25,429 nt of DNA from RGIG9060 sp045645985 (lineage in GTDB: Bacteria > Spirochaetota > Spirochaetia > Treponematales > Treponemataceae). Below, in pieces: positions 8,406-16,100 of the stretch. A program made the position numbers and the translations under genes. The notes under the pieces were generated by a model. That model searched no databases and had not been told where the DNA came from. It was given only the letters and a program-made list of their open reading frames with translations. How positions within the stretch are numbered: the first letter of the stretch is position 1; each line of letters begins with the position of its first letter. Location: NCBI GenBank assembly GCA_045645985.1, contig JAZRJV010000019.1:1-25429 (forward strand), given 5' to 3'.

Positions 8406-8440
8406 TTGTATCACATTTTCTCATATTTTGTCAACAAAAT
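8406..8440 (-). promoter_or_regulatory. Promoter of the membrane regulator with overlapping inverted repeat
   Basis: The minus strand has a perfect TTGACA (8434-8429) followed after 16 nt by GATACA or after 17 nt by ATACAA, which puts the transcript start near 8400. The -35 lies within an imperfect palindrome ATTTTGT-CA-ACAAAAT (8425-8440), a possible operator for autoregulation. The -10 is weak. Confidence 0.45.
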
Positions 8441-8488
8441 GATTTTGCATCATAAAACAAAAAATTATGCAATATCTTTTTGAAAAAA

Positions 8489-8538
8489 TAACCAAGTTCC
8501 TAAAAAAATAACTTGGTTACGAAAAATATAACCAAGTT
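8489..8538 (+). repeat. Three alternating copies of TAACCAAGTT (candidate operators)
   Basis: The 10-mer TAACCAAGTT occurs at 8489-8498, inverted at 8510-8519, and again direct at 8529-8538. Centre-to-centre distances are 21 and 19 nt, about two helical turns, so the sites would lie on one face of the DNA. Each copy has AAC-CAA-GTT half-symmetry. The array lies between the divergent membrane regulator and the peptide/ABC operon and about 25 nt upstream of a possible -35 box, as expected for activator sites. In RNA, copy 2 could pair with copy 1 or copy 3. The repeats are seen directly; the operator role is inference. Confidence 0.6.
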
Positions 8539-8563
8539 ATGCCCAATTTTTAGCAAAATTTTG

Positions 8564-8592
8564 TTGATTTAAAATATTTGTTTTGCTACAAA
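8564..8592 (+). promoter_or_regulatory. Candidate promoter of the peptide/ABC operon
   Basis: TTGATT (8564-8569), a 17-nt spacer and TACAAA (8587-8592) predict a transcript start near 8599. The three TAACCAAGTT copies would then centre near -65, -84 and -105. TAGCAAAA (8551-8558) and TTTTGCTA (8581-8588) form an inverted repeat across it. Downstream in the leader lie a TTTGTTT-atc-AAACAAA hairpin (8605-8621) and a perfect palindrome GTGTATACAC (8622-8631). TATACA within that palindrome is an alternative -10. Confidence 0.35.
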
Positions 8593-8670
8593 ATACTTAA
8601 AATGTTTGTTTATCAAACAAAGTGTATACACAAATTACTTATAAGTTAATTAAATAATTGGAGGAAAAAA

Positions 8671-8736
8671 ATGGGATTAAAATTTGCATTGATTATTATT
8701 GGTCTTTTGCTCGGCGTTGCAGTTCCAATTTTTTAA
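8671..8736 (+). CDS. 21-residue hydrophobic peptide at the head of the ABC exporter operon
   Basis: The ATG at 8671 has a perfect GGAGG (8660-8664) with a six-nt spacer, the strongest ribosome binding site in the region, and the frame ends in TAA at 8736. The peptide begins MGLKFAL and ends GVAVPIF. Apart from one Lys at position 4 it consists only of hydrophobic, Gly and Pro residues, so a single membrane-spanning or membrane-associated peptide is expected. It is the first gene of a plus-strand operon with a three-gene ABC exporter and is divergent from a membrane HTH regulator. Possible roles are a signalling peptide, a leaderless bacteriocin-like product exported by the transporter, a small accessory subunit of the transporter, or a leader peptide. 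No homologue is recognised. Its shortness means automated annotation would normally miss it. Confidence 0.55.
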   Translation: MGLKFALIIIGLLLGVAVPIF

Positions 8737-8766
8737 GGTAAAAAAAGTATAAAAATAATTAAAATA

Positions 8767-8799
8767 TAAGGTAGATTATCCGTACAATAATCTACCTTA
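8767..8799 (+). other. 13-bp perfect hairpin between the peptide gene and the ABC genes
   Basis: TAAGGTAGATTAT (8767-8779) pairs perfectly with ATAATCTACCTTA (8787-8799) around a seven-nt loop CCGTACA. No T tract follows on the plus strand, so it is not a classic terminator. It ends only nine nt before the AGGAGG of the permease gene. It may be an mRNA-processing or stabilising stem that gives the peptide higher expression than the transporter, or a translational control element. Confidence 0.6.
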
Positions 8800-8819
8800 A
8801 AATCCATAGGAGGTATTTT

Positions 8820-9404
8820 TTGAATTCATTAGAAAAGAAAGAATTAAAGGATATGATTTATAACTATAAATCATGGTTATCCCTTATATTAGGAACAATT
8901 TCTCCAACTTTGCTTCATCTTAGAAAGGTAGAACCATTTCCCTATATCTACATTTCTGTAATTATAATGTGTTTATGTCAATATATTTACGATTCATATT
9001 TAACTGATACGAAAAATAAAGGAAATATTTTTATATATAACACAGGGGTTTCTTCAAGAAAAATTTTGTTTACAAAAATATTGGTAGTTTTGGTATTTGA
9101 AATAATTATGTTATTATTAAATCTCCCATATACAATAAAGTATATTAATTTTGTAGATTATTTTTGGATTTTTCCACTTACAGCAACTTGTGTAACATTT
9201 ATGTATTTTACAGCAATGTTTTCTCAGTCTTCTGAAACAACGAGTGTTATTCTTACCTTTATAGTAATTTTCGTATACACTTTCCTTCTTTGGAATATGG
9301 ATTTTATCATTCTTAAAATTGGCATTTCCTTAGCAAGTGCAATTTTAATGTCGTTTATCGCTATAAAAACTGCGGATTCTATAATCTACAGACAACAACT
9401 TTAA
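8820..9404 (+). CDS. ABC-2-like exporter permease subunit 1
   Basis: This 194-residue membrane protein has about six hydrophobic segments and no signal peptide. The start TTG at 8820 has AGGAGG (8808-8813) six nt upstream. Residues 53-75 carry the pattern CQx3Dx4Dx4GxIFx2NT, followed by Arg and a KIL helix. This resembles the cytoplasmic loop of ABC-2 permeases where conserved residues precede the next membrane helix, and the same spaced residues recur in the second permease of this operon. The two permeases therefore look like diverged paralogues forming a heterodimer with the intervening ATPase gene product. At about 190 residues each they are short for ABC-2 exporters. The substrate is unknown; the adjacent hydrophobic peptide is the obvious candidate. 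Confidence 0.7.
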   Translation: MNSLEKKELKDMIYNYKSWLSLILGTISPTLLHLRKVEPFPYIYISVIIMCLCQYIYDSYLTDTKNKGNIFIYNTGVSSRKILFTKILVVLVFEIIMLLLNLPYTIKYINFVDYFWIFPLTATCVTFMYFTAMFSQSSETTSVILTFIVIFVYTFLLWNMDFIILKIGISLASAILMSFIAIKTADSIIYRQQL

Positions 9405-9421
9405 TTTTACAAGGAATAAAT

Positions 9422-10048
9422 ATGAAACACACAATCAATTTTAAATATAATAGAAAAAAAATTATTTTTGAAAATCTAGAAATTGAAATTCCCGAAAACA
9501 AAATAACAGTTATTTGTGGTCACAACGGAGCAGGAAAAACTACATTGTTAAAAATTTTATCAGGAATTTTCCCTTCAAAAAAAGGTGAAAATTTAAAATC
9601 CGTAAAAGGATGGTTTGTTCCTGCAAGTGGTGGTCTAATTAGACATTTTTCGTTAAAAGAGCATCTTGATATAATCAAAGCTGAAAAAAACACATCTTGG
9701 CAAGAAGCTTTTTCTCTTTTTCAGGCAGAGACTTTTGAAAAAACTCCTGTTCGTAAACTTTCTACAGGTCAAGAAATGATGGCTTCTATTGTAGTTGCAT
9801 GTGCAAGTAATTCAGAATTTATTTACCTAGACGAACCATTTGCTTCTCTTGATCCAAATAATGCAGAAAATCTTGTAAAAATTTTAAAGAATTTAGGAAA
9901 GACAGTTATAGTTACATCTCACGATTTATATTTAACAACAGAAGTAGCAGATAAAATTCTTTTTATCAAAGATGGTAAAATATCCTGGCAAACAGAAAAT
10001 CAACTTGATGTAGAAGAATTAAAAACAGCTTATAAGGATTTTGCATAA
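9422..10048 (+). CDS. ABC transporter ATP-binding protein
   Basis: This is a compact 208-residue nucleotide-binding subunit. Walker A is GHNGAGKTT at 33-41, the signature LSTGQ at 113-117 (Thr replaces the first Gly of LSGGQ), Walker B FIYLDEP with catalytic Glu 138, the D-loop SLD just after, and the switch His 167 in TSHD. The usual Q-loop glutamine is not obvious in GWFVPASGGL near 63-72, which may reflect divergence. The size and lack of a C-terminal extension are like CcmA-type or small exporter ATPases. The ATG at 9422 has AAGGA eight nt upstream. Its stop codon overlaps the next permease start by one nt, indicating translational coupling. It would energise export by the two flanking permeases. 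Confidence 0.92.
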   Translation: MKHTINFKYNRKKIIFENLEIEIPENKITVICGHNGAGKTTLLKILSGIFPSKKGENLKSVKGWFVPASGGLIRHFSLKEHLDIIKAEKNTSWQEAFSLFQAETFEKTPVRKLSTGQEMMASIVVACASNSEFIYLDEPFASLDPNNAENLVKILKNLGKTVIVTSHDLYLTTEVADKILFIKDGKISWQTENQLDVEELKTAYKDFA

Positions 10049-10617
10049 TGAAAAATTTTATTATTTGTATAAAAAAAGAAATTTTAGAACTGATAAAAAA
10101 TAAAAAATTTATTTTCTTTCTTCTTATTGTTTGTATAGCAGGCTTTATAGCAGTAAAGAAAAATCTAGTAGAACTGTCATTGTTATTTATAGCTGTTGTA
10201 GCATTAGCAATTTGTCAATTTATGTTAGATACATTTAAAAATGACATAGATACAGGTGGTATGATTTTTTTATTAAATACTAAAACAAACTTTTTTCTTC
10301 TATTAATTTCTAAAATTTTTATTTCTTTTCTATTGGGATTTTTGTTTCTCGTAGTATTTTATTTTGCTGATGTAGAAAAATTTGAAACATTTAAAATCTT
10401 AAACTATATAACTTTGATTACTGGTGTTAGTATAGCAACTTTTTTATCTGTTTGTATTTTTCTAGATGCAGATATGATAAATTATTTTTTCTCTATAATT
10501 TTAGGCTTTATATGTTTTAAGTTTTCTCCATTAATTAATATCGTATTGATAATATTTATAGGTATCTTATGTTATAAAGCATTTTATTCACTACGTTTTA
10601 GAAGTTTTTTAAAATAA
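10048..10617 (+). CDS. ABC-2-like exporter permease subunit 2
   Basis: This 189-residue membrane protein has about six hydrophobic segments and starts with the basic MKNFIICIKKEILELIKNKK, typical of the cytoplasmic coupling helix of ABC-2 permeases. Residues 56-78 repeat the CQx3Dx4Dx4GxIFx2NT pattern of the first permease at nearly the same position, so the two are paralogous half-transporters. The ATG overlaps the ATPase stop codon (TAATG). A weak A/T-only hairpin followed by T residues (about 10621-10640) lies just after the stop codon and may end the operon, though support for it is poor. Confidence 0.7.
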   Translation: MKNFIICIKKEILELIKNKKFIFFLLIVCIAGFIAVKKNLVELSLLFIAVVALAICQFMLDTFKNDIDTGGMIFLLNTKTNFFLLLISKIFISFLLGFLFLVVFYFADVEKFETFKILNYITLITGVSIATFLSVCIFLDADMINYFFSIILGFICFKFSPLINIVLIIFIGILCYKAFYSLRFRSFLK

Positions 10618-10751
10618 TTCAAAAATTTATTGACAATTTTTTAATTATGTCCCTATTTCATTTGCCTTTAAATAAGAAAAAAAGTATATTTACAATGAAG
10701 AATATTGATTTTTGTTGAAAACTATGCGTTTTTGTAACAAAATGTTAATAA

Positions 10752-10777
10752 ATTTGTTTTAGTTTTACAAAACAAAT
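10752..10777 (+). promoter_or_regulatory. Inverted repeat in the efflux-operon leader region (candidate operator)
   Basis: ATTTGTTTT (10752-10760) and AAAACAAAT (10769-10777) form a perfect nine-bp inverted repeat around an eight-nt centre, 34 nt before the TolC-like start codon. TTGACA at 10630 and TTGAAA at 10715 are possible -35 boxes in the same 194-nt gap, but neither has a convincing -10, so the promoter is not fixed. The repeat could bind a dimeric repressor of the efflux genes; no such regulator gene is adjacent. Confidence 0.35.
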
Positions 10778-10811
10778 AAATTCTTATCGCAACTTATTTT
10801 TCGGAGTTAAC

Positions 10812-12188
10812 ATGAAAATCAAAAAATACTGTTTTATCCTTTTCTTGTTTATTGTAATTTTTTCTACACAAAGTTTTGCACAAGAAAAAACAAATAATCA
10901 ACAAGAAAAAATGATTTTAACTGTTGAAGAAGCAGTAAATTATGCAAAAGAAAATAGCCGAACATTAAAATCAGCTAATATTGATTTGCAAATAAAGAAA
11001 AGAGCAAAAAACTTTTCTTGGAATGTTTTAGTTCCATCTGTTCAGGCAACAGGAACAATGTCCCGTTCTAACGAATATTCAAATTCTATGGATAGCATTA
11101 TTTCAATGATAAATCCTATGTATAAACCAACCGAACCAGAACCAAGCGATTACTGGAAAGCAGTTGGAGGTGTAAATGCTACTTTGAATTTAAGTGTTGC
11201 CTTAATCGACGGAATTAGAGCAAGTTTTGCAAATTACGAAGCAGGTTTAATCACTTGGGAACAAACATACAAAGAAACAGAACTCAATATCAGAAAAATG
11301 TTTTATGCACTTCTTTTACAACAAGAAAGTTTGAATCTTCAAAAAACAACTTTGAATAATGCAAAAAATCGTTTTGACCAAGCAAAAATCAATTTTAGAA
11401 ATGGTTTAATTCCAGAAATTAGTCTTTTACAAACTGAAGTAACTTACGAAAATCAAAAGCCAATGATTGTAAAGCAAGAACAAGCATTAAAAGAACAACT
11501 TGATACTTTTGGGTTTTTGCTAGGTATTCCACAAGGAACTCAAATTGAACTTAGTGGCGAAATCACTCCAGAATTTGTAGAATTAAATCCGCAAGAACTT
11601 TATGAAAAATATATGCAAAACAACTTAGAAATTGCACTTTTCAAAAAAAACCTTGAACTAATGAAAATTCAGTATTCTGCACAAAACCTTCAGATTTATA
11701 CACCTGCAATTAGTTTGAGTTACGGGTGGCAACCAATTCTTTCAGATGTTTCTGCCGACTGGGGAGAAAAAGACAACTGGTACGACGGTGGAAGTTTTTC
11801 TGCAACTTTAGCATGGAATATTACAAATATGCTTCCTTTTTCTTCAGCAAGTTTAAAAGCAAAAGATTTGAAAAACAATATCGAACAAATGAATTTAAAT
11901 CTTACAACTCTTGAAGAAAATGCAAAAATGAGAATTAACAATCTTGTAAATGTATTAAATCAAAGTAAATCTGCTATTGAATCAAGTAACAGAAATATCA
12001 GTTTAGCACAAAAATCTTACGATATGACTTCTATTGCATACCGCAACGGAACTACAGAACTTCTTGATGTACGAGAAGCCGAAACTCAATTAAACCAAGC
12101 AAAACTAGCTTTAGCAAGTGAAAAATTTAATTATCTTTCTGGATTGCTAGATTTAGAATTTGCAATAAATACAAAACTTACAAAATAA
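10812..12188 (+). CDS. TolC-family outer-membrane efflux protein
   Basis: This 458-residue protein has a signal peptide (basic start MKIKKY, hydrophobic core, cleavage after SFA near residue 23). The mature protein shows the two-repeat outer-membrane efflux protein pattern: LTVEEAVNYAKENSRTLKSA at the first repeat, long helices with LLQQESLNLQ and NRFDQAKINFRNGLIPEISLLQTEV, a second repeat, and AYRNGTTELLDVREAETQLNQAKL near the end. TolC-like trimers form the outer-membrane exit duct of tripartite pumps. The start has CGGAG upstream. It is the first gene of a four-gene efflux operon, with the adaptor gene 12 nt downstream. Substrates cannot be read from sequence. Confidence 0.92.
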   Translation: MKIKKYCFILFLFIVIFSTQSFAQEKTNNQQEKMILTVEEAVNYAKENSRTLKSANIDLQIKKRAKNFSWNVLVPSVQATGTMSRSNEYSNSMDSIISMINPMYKPTEPEPSDYWKAVGGVNATLNLSVALIDGIRASFANYEAGLITWEQTYKETELNIRKMFYALLLQQESLNLQKTTLNNAKNRFDQAKINFRNGLIPEISLLQTEVTYENQKPMIVKQEQALKEQLDTFGFLLGIPQGTQIELSGEITPEFVELNPQELYEKYMQNNLEIALFKKNLELMKIQYSAQNLQIYTPAISLSYGWQPILSDVSADWGEKDNWYDGGSFSATLAWNITNMLPFSSASLKAKDLKNNIEQMNLNLTTLEENAKMRINNLVNVLNQSKSAIESSNRNISLAQKSYDMTSIAYRNGTTELLDVREAETQLNQAKLALASEKFNYLSGLLDLEFAINTKLTK

Positions 12189-12200
12189 AAGGAATTTATT

Positions 12201-13139
12201 ATGAAAAAAACACTTTCTATTATTCTTTCAGTTTTACTAATTTTATTTTTAGTTGGATGCACAAAACCTACACAGAGTTCTCAAGCTCCACAAGAAGCTT
12301 TGAATCCACAAGAAGTTGCACAACAAACAGTTTTTGCTGTAAACGCCTTTTTATCTTACAAAGGGGACTTAAATGGCTATCTTGAATTTGGCGGAGATGT
12401 AAGTGCCGTTTCTAGCGTAGATGTTTTACCAGATACAAGCGGAAAAATTTCTAGAATTTATGTTTCTGTTGGAGATGTTGTAAAAAAAGATCAAATTTTA
12501 GCAGAAGTTGATGCTTCTCGTCCAGGAATGACATATAGCGCAAGTCCAGTAAAAGCTCCTGTTGCAGGAACAGTAACTTCATTTGCTTCATCTGTAGGAA
12601 ATATGGTTGCTCCTTCTATGGCAATCGGTAGAATCAGTAGCACAGATAAACTTGAAATTAAAACAAGCGTTCCAGAAAGATTTATTTCTAAAATCAAACT
12701 TCATCAAAAAGCAATTTTAACTTTTGACGCATATCCAGGAGAAACTTTTACAGCAAAAGTAACAAAGATTTCGCCTGTTTTAGATACATCAACAAGAACA
12801 ATGTCTGTAACTTTGGTTTTAGATCCACCAGATAGTAAAATCAAAATCGGTATGTATGCAAGAATCAAACTTATTACAGACCATAAATCAAACGCAATTA
12901 TCATTCCTACAAGCGCATTGGTAACTCGTTCATCTGAACAATGTGTTTTTGTAGTTAATGAAGACAATACAGTTACTCTAAAAAAAGTTACTGTTGGAAT
13001 TAAAGTTGATGATATGGTTGAAATTTTGAACGGACTTGAAGGAAACGAAAAAGTAGTTACAAAAGGACAAACATTGCTTAACAATGGAACAAAAGTAAAT
13101 ATCGTTTCATTAACAGAAGAAAAAATTGAGGAAAAATAA
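12201..13139 (+). CDS. RND periplasmic adaptor (membrane fusion protein), lipoprotein
   Basis: This 312-residue adaptor links the inner-membrane pump to the TolC duct. A lipoprotein signal ends in LVGC with Cys 20 as the expected lipidated residue. A split biotinyl-lipoyl domain follows: VLPDTSGKISRIYVSVGDVVKKDQILAEVD, then SPVKAPVAGTVTSFASSVGNMV, with almost no helical hairpin between the halves, so this is a short-hairpin adaptor. The beta-barrel region has TFDAYPGETFTAKVTKISPVLDTSTRTMSV and GMYARIKL, and a C-terminal membrane-proximal domain ends VVTKGQTLLNNGTKVNIV. The ATG has AAGGA upstream. The pump gene follows three nt after the stop codon. Confidence 0.93.
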   Translation: MKKTLSIILSVLLILFLVGCTKPTQSSQAPQEALNPQEVAQQTVFAVNAFLSYKGDLNGYLEFGGDVSAVSSVDVLPDTSGKISRIYVSVGDVVKKDQILAEVDASRPGMTYSASPVKAPVAGTVTSFASSVGNMVAPSMAIGRISSTDKLEIKTSVPERFISKIKLHQKAILTFDAYPGETFTAKVTKISPVLDTSTRTMSVTLVLDPPDSKIKIGMYARIKLITDHKSNAIIIPTSALVTRSSEQCVFVVNEDNTVTLKKVTVGIKVDDMVEILNGLEGNEKVVTKGQTLLNNGTKVNIVSLTEEKIEEK

Positions 13140-13142
13140 ATT

Positions 13143-16100
13143 ATGTCACTTTCAAGTAAAGCAGTTGCAAAGCCTACTACAATTTTGATTATTTTTATTG
13201 TATTAACAGCTTTGGGACTTTATTCTACATCAAAACTTCCAATCGATTTGTATCCAGATTTGGAAATTCCTTACATTATTGTTTCTACAAGTTATCCTAA
13301 TGCAGGACCTGAAGAAGTAGAAAATTCGATTACAAGAACTTTGGAATCTTCCCTTTCTGGAATTACGGGATTAAAAACTTTGGTTTCAACATCATCTTCT
13401 GGTTCTTCCATGGTAATGCTAGAATTGAATTATGGCTCAAACCTTGATTCTGCCACAAATGAAATTCGAGATAGATTGGACTTAGTAAAAGATTATCTTC
13501 CTGAAGATGCAACTTCACCAACAATTATTAAGATGGACCCTTCAATGCTTCCAATTATGTCTTTAACTTTAACAGGAAATAGAACTCCTGAAGAATTAAG
13601 ACAATACGCAGAAGATGTAGTTCAACCTAGACTTGAACAAATTGACGGAATTGCATCTGCAAACATCAGTGGTGGACGAGAAAAAGCAATCGTAATTGAA
13701 ATTCCTCGGGACAGACTTGAAGCATATTCTTTAACAATTACACAAATTGCACAAATGCTTGGAGCACAGAACCTTCAATCTTCTGGAGGTCAAATTACTC
13801 AAGGGGATATAAATTACACAATTAGTACATCAGGAAAATATTCTTCCCTTGATGATATTCGTAACACAGTAATTTCTTACAAAGCAACAGCCTCAGATGG
13901 AATGAGTATCCCAGAATTAAAAACAATTCGATTAAGAGATATTGCAAATGTTTACGAAGGATACAAACCAGAAAGTTCCCTTGCTTACAAAGACGGAATT
14001 CCTTGTGTAATTTTAAGTTTGCAAAAGCAAAGTGGAAAAAACTCTGTTCAGTCTGCTGAAAAAGTACGAGAAGCCTTGCCAGAAATCTTAAAAGACTTAC
14101 CAGAAGATGTTCAATTGATAGAAACAATGAACACAACAGATATTATCGAAAATTCTATCGGACAAGTTGCAAGTTCTGCTGTACAAGGTGCAGTTTTGGC
14201 AGTTATTGTATTGTTCATTTTCTTGCGTAGTTTAAAAAGTACATTGATTATCGGACTTACAATTCCTATTTCATTGGTTATCACTTTAGGAATTATGTAT
14301 TTTACAGGAAACACTCTAAACTTGATGACACTAGCAGGACTTGCTCTTGGAGTTGGTATGCTTGTGGATAACTCAATCGTTATTTTGGAAAACATATATA
14401 GTTACCGAGAACGCGGTGCAAAACCTTCTGTCGCAGCAGTTTTAGGTTCACAAGAAATGATTAGTGCAATTACATCAAGTACATTAACTACAATTTGTGT
14501 TTTCTTGCCATTAGTTATGTTTTCTGGAAGTCTTGGAATGGTAGGTCAAATCTTTTCAGGTTTAACATTTACAATCGTATTCTCTTTGATTTGTTCTTTG
14601 GCAGTTGCAATTATTCTTGTTCCTGTTCTTGCTTCAAAATATTTGAAATTAAATAATATCGCTGGACACAGAAAAGAAGGAACACTTGCAATTATCGATA
14701 ATGCAATGACAAGATTTTTTAACGCAATGGATAATGGTTATGCAAAAGCTGTAAAAGCAGTTCTTCATCACAAAGCATTATTTTTGCTTTCTATTCTTGC
14801 ATTGTTGATTGTATCTTTTATGCTTATTCCAAAAGTTGGATTTGTATTTATGCCAGGCGAAGCTTCTAACAATGTTACCGTTCAAGTTGAAATGCCAAAA
14901 GGAACAAAACTTGAAGTAACAGACGAAGTTATCAGACAAATGGAAGCAATCGCTTTGCAAGAAATTAAAGGAATACAAACAACAACAGTTTCTACAGGAA
15001 GTTCTGGATTATTTGGCGGTTCAGGAACAAACTCTGCAACTTTAACAATCAAACTTTTCCCATTTTCTCAAAGACTAGAAGGTTACGATAGCGATGTAAC
15101 TGCAAAAGAAAAACTTAGAAAGTACTTTTCACAATTTCCGGGAGCAAATTTTTCTTTTGGAAGTGGTGGAATGATGATTGGTGGAAACAATGTTGATATC
15201 GTTATCAAAAGTGATGATTTAGCTCTTGCTAAAAAAACTTCAGAAGAAATTATTAACATTTTGAAAACAAAAGCAAGTGAATATGTTACAGAACCAACAA
15301 GTGATATGGATGACGGACTTCCTCAAGTTGACATCATCGTTGACAGAGAAAGGATGTATAACCTTGGATTAAATATTTATTCAGTTAGTAATGAAATTAA
15401 AGCAAATATTAACGGAGTTACAGCAAGTAGATTTCAAGATGGTGGTTCAGAAATTGATATTATCATCGGCTTAGATGAAGCAGACCGTTCAAAACTCACA
15501 GACCTTGAACAAATCTTTGTTACAAACTCAAGCGGACAAAGAATTCCACTTGCAAACTTTGCAACTTACAGAGAATCAACTTCGCCAGTTGCAATCAATC
15601 GTGAAAATCAAACTCGAATTATTCATGTAACAGCAAGTGCAAATCCAAAAATTTCAATTTCAGTTGTACAAGCAGAAGTTGAAAAAGTTATTAAAGAAAA
15701 TCTTCCGTTAGATGAAAATGTTTCAATTTCTTATGCAGGAAGTAACAAAGAATTGATGGACGCTTTAAGTCAATTTGCTGTAATCATTTTGATGGCTGTT
15801 ATTTTGGTTTTTGCAGTTATGGCAAGTCAGTTTGAATCTTTCAAAGACCCATTTATCGTTATTTTTACAATTCCGCTTTCAGTTATCGGTATTGTTGCAA
15901 TTTATTTAGTAACAGGAATTCCATTCAGTGTAATCACAGCCGTTGGACTTTTGATTTTGGTAGGAATTATCGTAAACAACGGTATCGTTTTAGTTGACTA
16001 CACAAACCTTTTAAGAAAACGAGGTCAAAACCTTGAAGACGCTTGTGTAAATGCCGCAAAAAACCGTTTACGACCAATCTTGATGACAACTTTAACAACT

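Noticed and set aside
8467..8511. 14-codon ORF (begins MQYLFEK) in the regulatory region
   Set aside because: It has no ribosome binding site and runs into the first operator-like repeat; it is most likely a chance frame.
8489..8538. CRISPR-like array
   Set aside because: The three repeats are only 10 nt, alternate in orientation and have no uniform spacers or cas genes.
10621..10640. Terminator after the second permease
   Set aside because: The possible stem is only A-T pairs and could be chance; it is mentioned with the permease but not annotated.
13822..14136. 104-codon minus-strand frame
   Set aside because: It lies wholly inside the RND pump gene, has no ribosome site and shows no domain.
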